Shown here: positions 34,490-46,999 of the stretch, one piece after another | Layout of the letters: every line of letters begins with the position of its first letter | Position numbering within the stretch: the stretch's first letter is position 1 | Assembly (NCBI RefSeq): GCF_902148855.1 | Contig: NC_043978.1 | Span: 41,022,609-41,086,608, forward strand | Source of the DNA: Sphaeramia orbicularis | Lineage: Eukaryota > Chordata > Actinopteri > Kurtiformes > Apogonidae | Length of the DNA: 64,000 nt | Direction: 5' to 3' | Translations under genes and position numbers: made by a program | Notes under the pieces: model-generated | What the model was told of the DNA's origin: nothing | What the model saw: the letters and a program-made list of their open reading frames with translations, nothing else | The model's database searches: none

Positions 34490-36846
34490 TTACCATAGCC
34501 TCCTTGCACGTCACAAATCTATGAAACACAGAACCCAACCTCATACTCTCAGCGGCTAAAAGGAATGTTTTAGGAAGCCGCAACAACACCATACCCTGCA
34601 GGTCAACCTCTTCCTTTGGTGCTTTTGATGAACTGTTTAAAGCACATTTTGTGTTTGGCACATCATACAACACCACGCTTCACAACATGTATGTCTTTAC
34701 TCAGACCACTGTGTACAACACTGACACAGCCAAATGAAAGAGAGCGCTCATGTAGCTGAAGTTCGGGCAAGATTGCTTCATTAGTACTTGTTTCAGTAAT
34801 ACTTCTACCTCATGAAGTGTTTTGTTTGTAAAGCTGAGCTGGATAGTTCAAATAGGCTTGTCAGGCAAATACAATCAGTTCATGGGTACTTGTCAGAAAG
34901 AAACCTTCATCTACGATGTGTTGAGACTGGATGCAGCTGAGTTTTTGGTACATTCTCTGGTTTTAGGAAACATTTAAACATCAAACATAGACAGTATTGA
35001 CCAGCAGGTTTGCACTGATGTCCACTTAAGCAGGGATGAAGATGAGGTTACTTGTAATGTAGAGGAAACAGCTGTAACATCAGAACCATTAAAAACTGAT
35101 GCGAGCACCTTAGACATGTGTGCTACTGCTGTGGCACAACTCCAGACAGGTGGTTTGAGTCAGTGTATGATAGATACTTTTGTCTCATCCATGGAAGAAG
35201 TATTTTGTCAGTTCAAGCGAGAGGCAAAAGAAGCAGCTTTACAGTGCTTATCTTCACAGGACACAGAAATTAAAAACAAAATGGAACAATCCTTTCAAAA
35301 GTTAGAAAACCCTTTCACACGCTTAGATTAAAAAGCCAAACAAAACAAACTTTTTTCAGAGAAATGGGGAAGTGCTGAGCCAATTAAGAAGGTACTTGGG
35401 ACGAGATTTGACAGCAGATGAAATAAAACAAGAGACATGACCAGGTCATTGTGACAGATAAGTTTACATATGTTCCCATTTTGGAAAATCTGAATTTGAT
35501 TTTTAACAACTCAGAACTTACAGACATGTTAAAACTCAGGCACATACCCAAGGAAGATGTGTACACAGACTTGAAAGATGGCACTTATTTTAAAAAATAG
35601 TCCCCTCTAGGGATGTAAATGATTAATCGACTAACGATTAATTGTCAATAAGAATTTGCTCGATTAAATTATTAATTGTCGGTTAATTGCCCTTTTCCGC
35701 CCGATGACACCTGTCCAAAGGCTGCCGGTTTGTCTGCGCTGGGACAGCCGCTCATCGAACCGGTTCATGGCGTTGATGAGTTAGAATGTCTGTATGGACA
35801 TGGTGGAGACAAACACAGACTGACCTGTCTGTTTATGGGAGCAGTACACCCCCGAATAGATACACGCACCAGTGCCGGGTCAGTATAGGAGCGTTTTCCC
35901 TGGACATTGGTCTGGTCCACGGTCAGTGAGACAGAAGCTGAAAACATCCTCCAGGCTCCTGATTCAGGACACAGGTATGTCGAGCATTTGCAAAGTTTCA
36001 GGAGGTGGAGAAAAGATAAATGAGCGAAGTTTCACTTTCACTTCTGCGGGGGCATGGACTGCACCGCACCCCCATAGTATTAGAAGTAGGACAGAAAGGG
36101 ACGCACGCGCAATAACCAACCAACATGCACGCATCCCCCCGCCATACAGTGCATGTGCGAGTACCCAGGGAAACTTGTGAAGGTATTAGATATAAATGAA
36201 GTGTTTTATTTCAAGCCATTTGATGTTCAGAGGAAATACGGCACAAAGGTTTCCTCGTTATACATTGTGCCATATTATCATTTCATGGAGACTTGAAGTT
36301 TTGTTTTGTATTCATGTCATGGATGTGAGATGAAAATGAAGCTGAAAATAGAGAATGTTTTTTTGGTGCCAATAAAAAATTATACAATTTCATCTGACAC
36401 TACAGAGATTTATTTTAACAAATTATAATGACTTTTATTGAATCTTGGTTTACACTCCAAAGGAATTAAAATTAAACAAAAATGGTGTAAATCTAACACT
36501 TTTCAACAGTCATCTGAACTCTATGTTAAGTTTAGTTTGACTCTAATACAGTGTTAGTTATCATAGGAACTGACACTTAACAGAGCTGATTTGTCATTAT
36601 AACAGAGTAAATTATCAACTCTCATTAGAATGAGATATGCACTCCAAAGAGTTATTTAACCTGTAGTGTTGACTCTAAATGACACTATACAGTGTACACA
36701 AGTGTTAATTATTTACTCTGTGTAGAGTTAGTTTTACTCTATGATTTTAACACTCATGTTTAACGCTGATCTAGAGAAGGACCAAATACACACTAGAACA
36801 GAGTTAAGTTCAACTCTATTAGTGTTAATTTGACACAGCTACTGTG
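34490..36846 (+). mobile_element. Broken DNA transposon (S2 copy) with large internal deletion
   Basis: Matches the S1 transposon from 16141. It includes the 35116-35331 coding piece and the left part of the nested hAT element (from 35608, no solo LTR). At 36161-36166 (GTACCC) it jumps from a point matching about 18415 to one matching about 21330 in S1, so roughly 2.9 kb including most of the transposase and the second hAT are missing. The right end, at about 36846, lies 110 bp from the stop codon of gene D. Confidence 0.65.
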
Positions 36847-36955
36847 TAGCTACTGGATGTAAACTGTAATGTCTAATACAAAAGGAGCAAACTACACAGA
36901 CTTAAAACTGCAGATGTGAAAGGCTGAGCTTGTATTTAGTTTTTAGTTTACAAAA

Positions 36956-39705
36956 TCACAGGTTTTTTTCTGCCGGGGCGACTTCGAGGAACAGCTGCAG
37001 GAACACTGTCAGCTTGGTCAATAGGCCTGGGCACAGCTTGTAATGGATGAACGGCACATAGACTATAACTCCACTGAAGATAAATAAAGCCACATACAGA
37101 TATTCAATCTGAGGACTGTCTATGATGGGGGCCAGCACAAGGAATATCGCAGCAATAAGGACCAGTATAGGGAGTATGATGGGAACCTGTGGAGAGAGAG
37201 GAAAACAAGCTGATTCTCAGTTGATGGTATAAATAAATGTTTGTGATGATTGTCTTTTGAGCATGTGTACTAACCCTATATGACCTGGGAAGCTCTGGTT
37301 TCTTAATCCTGAGATACAGGAGTCCAGACAGAGTGATGGCATAGAAAAACCAAGCTGCGAAGCTGCCAATGGGAATGAAATGAAATGTTAAAAAAAACAC
37401 AAGCACTTTGAGTGCAAGAAATGGATGATGCAGACCTAGTTTTCACCTGAAGTAGTTGACAATGCTCTGGAAGTCCCCAGGGATCAGCACCACCAGGGAA
37501 ATGATAGTGGTGAAGATCAGCGCTGGAGACGGCGTCAGTCTGTGCACGTGAGCCATAGCGAGAATTTCTGGCTATAAAACAAACAGGTGGAAGGATGAAA
37601 CTTCAGCTTTGTATCAGTGTTCCATGTTTCAGAAGGTATTTTGATTCTCACCATGTGTCCCTCTCTGGCAGCAACAAAGCACACACGGCCACCGCTGAAA
37701 AATGTCCCGTTCAGTGAACCAAAAGCAGACAGAGCTGCAGCCACAGACATGATCCAGCCCCAACTTCCTAACACCTTGTTCCTGTAAGAAAGTTCCCACA
37801 GAGACTGAACCAGAATCCTCCTCTGAGCTTACAGATCACTAATTTAAAGACACGAATTTAGAGAATATTTATCTTATCTTGTGCACTTGTTAGTAGGGAG
37901 TCAAACTGCTTTCTTCCTGTTCAGTGACTCAGATTAATGCCCCTTAAATAACATCAGTCTCTATGTAACATGTACTGTATGTGACATGGAGATGAAATAA
38001 TGTCGGTCTTACCCCCATGTAACTGCTACTGCATTGGACGACATGAGCTCAGTGGGTGTCATTACTGTGAGGTAGCTCACATTCACCAGCAGATACAAAC
38101 CAGTCACCAAGGATATGGCGATCACAACAGCTCTGGGAAGATTCACCTGAGGATAAAAAAAACATTTTACATTACAGCTCAGTAATGTCATGGTAATAGT
38201 GGAGTAATAGTTTGGGAACACAGGGGTAATAATGCAGTAATACCAGATAATTACTAAAGAAATAACTACGTAATGACTCTTGTTATAATCAAAAATTCTT
38301 CAACATTAAAATGTTTGAAATATTTACTTTAGTCAAATAGAAACAAGATGTTTTGTTTTTAACAGTCTGATTCATTGGTGTTACCTAGAAACTGCCAAAC
38401 ATGAAAAGGATTCATGTTGTGTACATCTATGATCTCATTACTAAATGAAAAAATTTGATCCTTCACCATAACACAGAAGCATCAGCATTTTGTAAAATGG
38501 AATATACTTCCAACTAAAAGAAAATGAGATTATGCAAAATTAAGGTTAGATTATGTATTCATACACAAATGTTTATCACTGTATAAATCACTCATTATAA
38601 TGCATGCATTATTACGTATCATCATCTCAGTTGGACTGAACTGCAAAGGCAGCAATGCAACCTTGATTTTCTTAATATCACACCTATATTGTCCCTGTTG
38701 GTCTTAACACTGACAGCCCTGAATGTTTATTTCATGGCCCATGTAGCTTTACTAACAGTTTAATGGTTTTATCAATTATCTATCAAATTAAAATTCTGAA
38801 CCAGCATTCAGTCTGCAGAGAGACAAGGAGCTTTTTCCACAGACAAAATGCAAAACCAATATACAAGATATCTAATTTTATCATTGCTTATAGATTGCAG
38901 AAACTTTAACAAAACACTTTGTGTCATTATTTGATAAATACATAATATTGTTTGCAAAAGTGCAGGATTCATCTTTTTACAAACTCACCTCTGGTCTCTT
39001 CAACTCTTCAGTGACATAATTCAGGTTGTACCAGCCAGCATAAGACCAGAGTCCTTGATAAAAAGCCATCCCTATAGTGTTTAAAGAATACTGAGTGCCT
39101 TTAAATGCATTTTCAGCATTCAAATTTTCCACAATCACCCTGGTGCTCTGTGTGACCTCCACTATGCCTCCAATTACAATGGCTGCTAAAGCCAGAATCT
39201 TTGCCATCAAGAAGATCACTTGTATCCTGACAGCGATGCGGACATTCAGACTGTTGACTATGGCAACCACCAATATACTCACAGCTGCAACACACTTCAC
39301 TATCAGCTGAGGAGGATGGCAGCCTGGGTAAAAGGGTGCCAAGACATACTCTGAAATGCTAATTGCCATTGCTGCAGCACTAAAAGGCTTCACAACCAGG
39401 ATAAAAGTGATTGCTGCAAAAAAGGCAGGGCATGAACCATAGATCCTCAGTATGTAGATGAAGTCAGCACCAGATTCACAGATGATTGTCCCAAGCTCAG
39501 CATAAGACAACGCAGCAAACATAGCAACCACTCCTGTCACAGCCCAGATAAGCAGACTGGCTCCAGGACTTCCCGCGTAGCCCATCACAAACTGTGGGGA
39601 CATGAATATCCCAGATCCGATCATAGTTCCAGAAATTAGGGCAACACCACCAATCAGCCCTATTTCCCGTTTAATTTTCAAGGCCTGTGGTTGTTTGTCA
39701 TCCAT
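36956..39705 (-). CDS. slc7a9-like: b(0,+)AT-like amino acid transporter, gene D (type I first exon)
   Basis: This intact gene has exons 39705-38989, 38146-38013, 37781-37652, 37571-37447, 37362-37275 and 37186-36956, giving 474 residues. The first exon groups with gene A ([26 protein letters not shown]) and has Ala223 in TM6. It differs at the end of TM3 (GSCPAFF, and VVKP for VGKP). Exon 3 (TFFSGGRV) matches gene E instead. The native 3-prime flank used by A, B, C and E is replaced about 110 bp past the stop by the end of the DNA transposon, so the usual polyadenylation signal is missing and one from the transposon (for example near 36429) would be needed. No type II exon lies upstream before the next gene set. 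Confidence 0.9.
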
Positions 39706-40224
39706 GGTCACAGAGATTAAGCTGCACAGGACGAAGACACTGCTCTATTCCTATACAAACGTAAAGTAACACGTAAGTAACACCTTTTTATTACCTGAAC
39801 AACAGGTAATAAAAACATCTAATGTAGGCAGGGCTGGAGTGGGACTCATTTTCAGCCCTGGAGTTTCATATCTCAGACCGGCCCACTTTAGATCATAACT
39901 TATATGTACCGTACTTATAACCTTATGTGTGAAGTCTAAAATAGTGGACTGTTCTCAATAGCCTTGCAATTCAGTGTATTTTTCTAAAATATTTCCAATT
40001 CAGTGCAAGGGTTGCTTCAAAATGTTACTTCAATATGAGTGCACATCTCCAACATTATTCTTTACATCACAACATCTTTTTCAACAATATCAGAATCTAT
40101 ATTCTGTTCAAATAATTGTTTACAGATATCCAAACCTCAAATTAAATAAAAGAATAAATAGAATAAAATAGCACATTAGTGTTCACAGACATATAATCCT
40201 TATAAATAAAGACCAAAATAATTA
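39706..40224. other. Gene D 5-prime flank, no gene seen
   Basis: Homologous to the flank of gene A (4442-4949), not to that of B, C and E. Nothing else was recognised. Confidence 0.5.
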
Positions 40225-40960
40225 TTGCATTGTACTCTTTGTTCAAAGACCCACCAGCGGATACACTTTTATCGGAAGCTCCAAAGTTTTAATGTTGACT
40301 CTGTTTTTATGAAAATGTTTTATTCTTTGATTTTTGAGCCTGTTTTAACATTTTCCTTTGTCTGCTGGTTTGGATCACTTACTTTTAAAAATAAAAAACA
40401 CCTGGAACACATTGTATGGGTGTACAGCAAGATTTTAGTCATAAACCTTCAGGAGCTTTCCTCCTCTACAGCAGTGGTTCCCAACCTTTTTTGGCCCTTG
40501 ACCCCATTTTAACATCAGAAGTTTCTGGCAACCCCAGACATTCAAAGCTGAGAATTTTTTTTTTTTTCGCTAAAATTCATTTGTTTTTGATCATGTAATA
40601 GTTTGCTATACTATGTTGCAAGTAAACGTTAATTTTAGATGACATTTAGGCTATATAATGTATATTATTATGGACGGAGGCAGAAAAGCCAGGTGTAGAT
40701 TGCTGCACAAAGTGACAATTTTATTTTCCATGGTCAGGATGTTTACAGTCAGTCCAGCTTGTATTTACAAGGCTGACAATTAATACTGAACAAACAAGAA
40801 CTCAAACTATGAATTATGAAAGAGCTACAGCATCTGAAACCGACCACAATGAACATTTGAAAGATAAACAGTACCATAGTTTTTCAGTTTCATCTTCACA
40901 GTTTGTCATGTCGTTTATGTATTGGGAATGTCTCTCAACTCACCATATATTTATCATTAA

Positions 40961-40998
<38 letters not shown>

Positions 40999-41352
40999 TT
41001 ATTTATTTTTTTAAAATCTATTACTAGAAATTTCAGATGACTCCATTTGAATTCCAGGTGACCCCACATGGGGTCCCAACCCCAAGGTTGAAAAACACTG
41101 CTCTACATAGTGAGGGTGGTGAAAAAGGCAGATCGGTCACTTCAGACAGCAGATACCCTCTTTCTGCTGAATACAAAATGCTGCCATCAGGACGCAGATA
41201 CAGTCTGACAAACAGACTGAAGAACTCATTTATACCTCTGTCCCTCTACGTATTTTTTTTTTTTTTAAATTAGTGTGTGTATGGATTGTTGTTTTTTTAT
41301 GTTTGACTTACTGCTGGCTGTAAAATGAATTGCCCTTCGGGGATAATAAAGT
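40225..41352 (+). repeat. LINE 3-prime end (CR1/L2-like) interrupted by a hAT MITE
   Basis: The same LINE tail as 4950-6005 (LCSKTHQRIHFYRKL, RTKNKKHLEHIV-like and LLPSGRRYSL segments, tail AATTGCCCTTCGGGGATAAT). Here it lacks the foldback MITE but is cut at 40471 by the hAT element 40472-41100. Frames are broken, so it is a dead copy. Confidence 0.65.
40472..41100. mobile_element. Non-autonomous hAT element (CAGTGGTTCCC type)
   Basis: The ends are CAGTGGTTCCCAACCTT and AAGGTTGAAAAACACTG. The flanks CTCTACAG (40464-40471) and CTCTACAT (41101-41108) form an 8-bp target duplication with one mismatch. It contains an (ATT)n tract at about 40957-40998 and no transposase. It is absent from the matching LINE at 4950-6005. 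Confidence 0.85.
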
Positions 41353-41578
41353 ACATGTTACACCACTCAAAGACCAAGGTGTAGAATGAGCTCTTTATTA
41401 CCTCCAAAGCCACACAAACATCAGCTTACAGAGCAACATGTTGTCTACTTCAAGGATACAGGCATTGTTTCGTTTTTCCAACTTGCGTCCACTTGTTGTT
41501 GGACAAATACTTCTGTGGGCTATACTGCCACCTTTTGGTATAGGCGGATAATGGCATAATGAGCTAAGTAGAGATGCA

Positions 41579-42300
41579 ACGGTACAGGTTATCCACGGTT
41601 CGGTACGTATTGCGGTTCTTGAGTCATGGTTCACGGTTTAGTATGGTTTGGACGCAGAGCCCGGCTGGAGCGTGGCTGTGCACCGAAACATAATTGGGAG
41701 CTAATGGAGAGCCTTAAGGCTCATTTATGTTCCTCTATGTAAGTAAATAGGTACGTCCGTTTCTAACATTGTCATGTGTCACTGCCTTCATACTTCCATG
41801 CGTCCTACACGTTAGAATGAGCGTTTCTCAATCAATCAACCAGAGGGCTCCAGTCTTAATTACCATACTGGCTGAATACCATGAAGAAGAGTAAAATTGT
41901 TTGAGAAGAAGAAGAAGAAAGTCAATAAAACAAACATGGTGATGACAGAAGAGGTTTTACTCATGTGGATATTAATGTTAATATTGAGAAGGGTAGTTGG
42001 AAGTAGAAGGGCTGTGCTCTGCGTCTGGCTCGGGCCAGGCTCGCCGTGTCCAGCTCGGACAGGGGCTCACTGTGTTTGGCTCCGCCACTTAATGCTCTAG
42101 CCGGGGTCCGCATCTGGGTTCAACCAATGACAGTGGAATTCCGTAAGTCAGTCGTCTTGCAAAGCTGTAGTATAAATGCGAGTTGTCTGGCAATGCCATT
42201 GAAAAATGACAAATGAGCCATACCACAGTACATGCTGGTACCGAACTGTGAGGGGTGTACCGAACAGTACGATGGTACAACGTGTGCCGTTGCACCCCTA
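41579..42300. mobile_element. hAT-like MITE (TAGRGRTGCAACGG ends)
   Basis: The inverted ends are TAGAGATGCAACGGTAC and GTGCCGTTGCACCCCTA. The flanking octamers (GAGCTAAG and GTTTTAAC) do not match, so the target duplication is decayed or the ends are mis-set by a few bases. The interior contains repeated CGGTAC/GGTACCGAA motifs and no transposase. Confidence 0.6.
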
Positions 42301-43001
42301 GTTTTAACAATTATAAATGTAACAAATAACTTCTTAATAACAGTATTAACAGTTTTATGTTTTTTTTTTCTCCAGTTACTTTATTCAAGTGCCACAATCC
42401 TCCCCTGATAAATAAACGTTGTCCCAAACATTAGCTAACATATCATAACATGAACAGGGTTAAGATTATATTGATACTCAAAACATACTTTCTGACAGAC
42501 TCATATAAAATGGGTATGACTGAAAAGAAAAAGTACATGCTTTAAAGTTGGGAAGTCCCAATCTGATCTAACAATCGGTATTGGCTGCCGATCTGGCATT
42601 TTTTAGAAGATCGGATCGAAAAAAAAAAAAAAAAAAGATCGGATTGGATTTAGTCACAAGATCAGGCTGATCCGGGCCAGGTTCGGGAAGGGAGGGCAAT
42701 GTCCTGCCCCCTCAAATTAAAGTTTCTGTAGGTAGGGAAAAGCTGCACAACAGTAAGAGGCTTAGAGAAACTAGCAAAGCGTCTGTACGTTTCACTTTCA
42801 CTCTGCACTTGTACTTATTATGAGGTCTGGTTGTGATGCACGTGTCGGGTTTTTTTCAACCTGCAGGGCTTTTGTGGAATTATTTGAACCGACCAAACCC
42901 GCCCTGCAAATGAACTGACATTCTTTTAACCCGCCCCAACCCGACCTGTGAGTATCCCGCTTCACATCACTAACGTACGGCACCGAAGGCACCCCCATAA
43001 A
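42301..43001. other. Repeat-rich spacer
   Basis: Contains an 18-bp A tract between two GATCGGAT arms (about 42600-42650), an internal part of another DNA element, and the GACCAAACCCGCC segment to which the exon 6 relic is fused in S2. No gene was seen. Confidence 0.4.
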
Positions 43002-43521
43002 CAGAGCCGCCGGGATGACGTAGGCAAGGTAGGCAGGTGCCTAGGGCCCCCTCGCTGAAGTGGGCCCCGATGGCCGCATGGTAATTTATCTGTACAACTT
43101 ATTAAAAACCATCCATTGTAAACAAACCACCACAGTGAGGCTGCGCTAACCCTCTCCTGTACTGTTTTGTGACTGTCCCACCCCCTAAACTAGAGGGATT
43201 CCCCCTATGCAATGACAAACGCTATGAGGGTCATGTAGAAGTGACCTCCGCCCTCGCGCACCCCCATCCCATCCCCCACTTGCTGTCAATGGAGGAACAA
43301 ACGGTCTGTCCACACTGAGCACGGCGGCGCGAGCATTTAAAAAGAACATCAATGATGATGCGCTCCTACCCTTCAAGGTTTGCAAAATGACAAAAAACAA
43401 AGAAGAAGAGGAAAAATGCCAACGACACAGCGGTAAGTATTAAGTAAACCATTGTTTTCTCCAAATAAGCTGCAACTGTGTGATATGTTTGAAAGTGTGT
43501 GAACAAAAGCCCTCACATCAG

Positions 43522-45752
43522 ACTGCGGTCAAGCCAGCTGACTCTCCTTTTTGCGAAGTCAAGCCAGCCGCTCCAACGTTTCAAGTGCTCCCGTATTACG
43601 GACTTGCGGCAAATACACGGAGGTGGTTGAGAAAGTCAGCGCTAGGATGCTACAGCGTGGACCATCTTCCGGTTTTCAAAATAAAATGTGGGTTATTGAT
43701 GGGCAATAAACAGACGTGTCAGTGTGAGTCTTCACTGGTTTTTAACCATTATATCGTCCGCGGTGCCTTGCCGTACGTGTTTGCTGGCAGCGGTGATTCA
43801 GGAAACACCCCAGACCCTTTGAACAGATTAAAACATTTTGTTTATCATCTCTTCGATAAATGTTTATCTTGTATTGAGCTAAAATGCTAACATTTACAAT
43901 GTTAATTTCATTAAAAATAAGGAAATTATTCAAATGTAATAAAAAGAGGTGTGACTCAACCAACCCATGTAGTACTAGGATCCTGCACTGATTTTGAGTC
44001 AATAGGTCACATGACCTGGAAGCTATTGAGCTAAAATGCTAATATTTACACTAAAAAATCATTAAAAATAGCAAAAGTGTTAAAATGTCACAAAAATGAC
44101 CGTAACTCGTTCAGCCAGTACCGTACTACAATCCTGCAGTGATTTTGGGTCAATAGGTCACATGACCTGGAAACTATTGAGCTAAAATGCTAATATTTAC
44201 ACTAAAAAATTCCTCAAAAATATCAACAGTGTTAAAACATCACAAAAAGGACTGTGACTCTTTCAGCCAATGCATTACTGCAATCCTGCAGTGATTTTGG
44301 GTCAATAGGTCACATGACCTGGAAGCTATTGAGCTAAAATGCTAATATTTACACTAAAAAATTCCTCAAAAATATCAACAGTGTTAAAACATCACAAAAA
44401 GGACCGTAACTCTTTCAGCCAATGCATTACTGCAATCCTGCAGTGATTTTGGGTCAATAGGTCACATGATCTGGAAGCTATTGAGCTAAAATGCTAATAT
44501 TTACATTAAAAAAATCATGAAAAATAGCAACAGTGTTAAAACATCACAAAAATGACCGTAACTCATTCAGCAAATGCCGTACTACAATCTTGCAGTGATT
44601 TTGGGTCAATAGGTCACATGACCTGGAAGCTATTGAGCTAAAATGCTAATATTTATAATTTAAAAAAATCATTAAAAATAGCAACAGTGTTAAAACGTCA
44701 CAAAAATGACCGTAACTCATTCAGCCAGTACCGTACTACAATCCTGCAGTGATTTTGGGTCAATAGGTCACATGACCTGGAAGCTATTGAGCTAAAATGC
44801 TAATATTTACATTAAAAAAATCATTAAAAATAGCAACAGTGTTAAAACGTCACAAAAATGACCGTAACTCATTCAGCAAATGCCGTACTACAATCTTGCA
44901 GTGATTTTGGGTCAATAGGTCACATGACCTGGAAGCTATTGAGCTAAAATGCTGATATTTATATTTTAAAAATCATTAAAAATAGCAAGTGTTAAAACAT
45001 CACAAAAATGACCGTAACTCATTCAGCCAGTACCGTACTACAATCCTGCATTGATTTTGGGTCAATAGGTCACGTGACCTGGAAGCTATTGAGCTGAAAT
45101 CCTAATATTTTCACTAAAAAATCATTACAAATAGCAACAGTGTTAAAATGTCACAAAAATGACCGTAACTCATTTTTGTGACATTTTAACACTGTTGCTA
45201 TTTTTAATGATTTTTTTTTTAAACATAAATATTAGCATTTTAGCTCAATAGCTTCCAGGTCATGTGACCTATTGACTCAAAATCAGTGCAGGATCATAGT
45301 ACTACATGGGCTGGTTGAGTCACACCTCTTTATATTACATTTGAATAATTTCCTTATTTTTAGTGAAATTAACATTGTAAATGTTAGCATTTTAGCTCAA
45401 TACAAGATAAACATTTATTGAAGAGATGGAAACAAAATGTTTTAATCTGTTCAAAGGGTCTGGGGTGTATCCTGAATCACCGCTGCCAGCAAACATGTAC
45501 GGCAAGGCACCGCGGACGATATAATGGTTAAAAACCAGTGAAGACTCACACCGACACGTCTGTTTATTGCCCATCAATAACCCACATTTTATTTTGAAAA
45601 CTGGAAGATGGTCCACACTGTAGCATCCTAGCGCTGACTTTCTCAACCACCTCCGTGTATTTGCCGTAAAGTCTGTAATACGGAAGCACTTGAAACGTTG
45701 GAGCGGCTGGCTTGACTTCGCAAAAAGGAGAGTCAGCTGGCTTGACCGCAGT
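43522..45752. mobile_element. Foldback element with ~500-bp inverted arms and a tandem-repeat core
   Basis: A 2,231-bp insertion is flanked by a perfect 8-bp duplication CACATCAG (43514-43521 and 45753-45760). S2 has the empty site with a single CACATCAG at 22981-22988. The ends are ACTGCGGTCAAGCCAGCTGA and its reverse complement. The arms, 43522 to about 44030 and about 45245 to 45752, mirror each other nearly throughout. The core is a 152-bp tandem repeat. No transposase frame was found, and the open frames in the arms (e.g. 43480-43890) are mirror images with no known domain. An 8-bp duplication fits hAT, P or Merlin-like elements and some MULEs, so the superfamily is undetermined. Confidence 0.9.
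43970..45180. repeat. 152-bp tandem repeat, about 8 units plus one inverted
   Basis: The phrase AATAGGTCAC recurs at 44001, 44152, 44304, 44456, 44608, 44762, 44914 and 45064, giving spacings of 150-154 bp. Each unit has ATTGAGCTAAAATGCTAATA, a TCACAAAAATGACCGTAACT block and the palindrome AGGTCACATGACCT, with small changes. One unit continues in inverted orientation at 45170-45310. Each unit is AT-rich and non-coding. Confidence 0.9.
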
Positions 45753-46999
45753 CACATCAGTGACCAAACACACAGATAGATGTTAGCATGAGGGGGGAGG
45801 ATTCAGTTCAAGAACTCATCATATACACGCAACACAACTGTGTTCTGTTTGAAGAATTTAAGGAGAGAATAAACACAACTTCTCGATCGGCCTTTTCTAC
45901 TGTTCTACAGCGTTCCAAAACTTCTTTGGAGCTAAATAATTTGGATGTGGAGGACCGAAGTACGACAGCATTAACAGTATTTAGTCATGAAAAGCCAAAG
46001 CCAAGCCTACTGAAGTGTTTTCACTTACTCTGGACGGTTGTCTGCCTCCTGCTGCGGTCACCCACACAACTTTATTCCAAACTAAATCGTCTGCTCCTAT
46101 GAATCCCATCCAGTCCGATGGTCCGTCAGTCTCATCGTTTGTCCTTGTGTTGCAGCTGGTTTAGGCACAGAAGAGGACTAGAGTAGGACTGCGGCAAAAG
46201 TTTGTATTTTCAAGCCAACATTTGTTCCAGTCCCTCACATCAGCTCTGTGCCCTCACGGCGGAACCGAGTTCTGTTCACGTTCAAGGAGGCACACTTAAA
46301 CAATACATGAGGCGTTCAGGAACAATGAGAATAATTAGGAAATTATAACACTTTTCAAAATCGTCAAATATTCAGAATATTCAAATACAACATCAAAAAA
46401 AAAAAAAAAGAATGGCAGTGTCTGTGAACCATGTCTGTGAACCGTGTAATCACAATCCTACATTTTAAACTTGTAATTATCTATATTTCCCACACTTGCC
46501 CATCAACACATAACAACACTTTGCACCATGTGCTCAGGTAGTTTAGCTGATGAGGTCTGATGTTACATTTTGGTGCATTATGGGAAGTGAAGTTCTTCTC
46601 CCGCAAAGTTACTATCAAATCCTCCACATTTTAATCATATACTTCTAGAATAAGGACAAAAGTAAGCCGACTCACCAAATGCCTTTTTTTTTTCTTTTTT
46701 AGGTGCTTTGCTTAAATCTCTGTCAGCGCCAATTGATGGTGACAATGCCACCTCCTCACAAGCTGAAGGTATTTATCAGGCTACATGGAATTAGTTACAT
46801 CACAGTCTAGGAAAAAAAATCTTATCATTATTAAATCTATCGTGATCAGTACTAATTGCATATTATTATATAATAAATAGGCCTAATAATAATTATTATT
46901 ATTTTTGTTCTTCGGTGATTTAACCACCACATTTTCGCGTATTAGGGGCCTCACTTTACTTTCTTGCCTAGGGCCCCCAGAAATCTTGAAACGGCCCTG

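Larger units (their letters stand above)
43002..46999. mobile_element. hAT-like element (S3 copy) carrying a foldback insertion
   Basis: Counterpart of 22468-24339 with the same ends (CAGAGCCGCC and AAACGGCCCTG), enlarged by the 2.2 kb element at 43522-45752. Removing that insertion restores colinearity with S2. No transposase frame is present. Confidence 0.65.

Noticed and set aside
43480-43890. 136-codon frame in the foldback arm (mirror at 45392-45773)
   Set aside because: It appears in both arms because they are inverted copies. It has no known domain and its start lies outside the element.
43970-45180. CRISPR-like regular repeats
   Set aside because: The units are 152 bp head-to-tail with no distinct spacers, lie inside a foldback transposon and are in vertebrate DNA.
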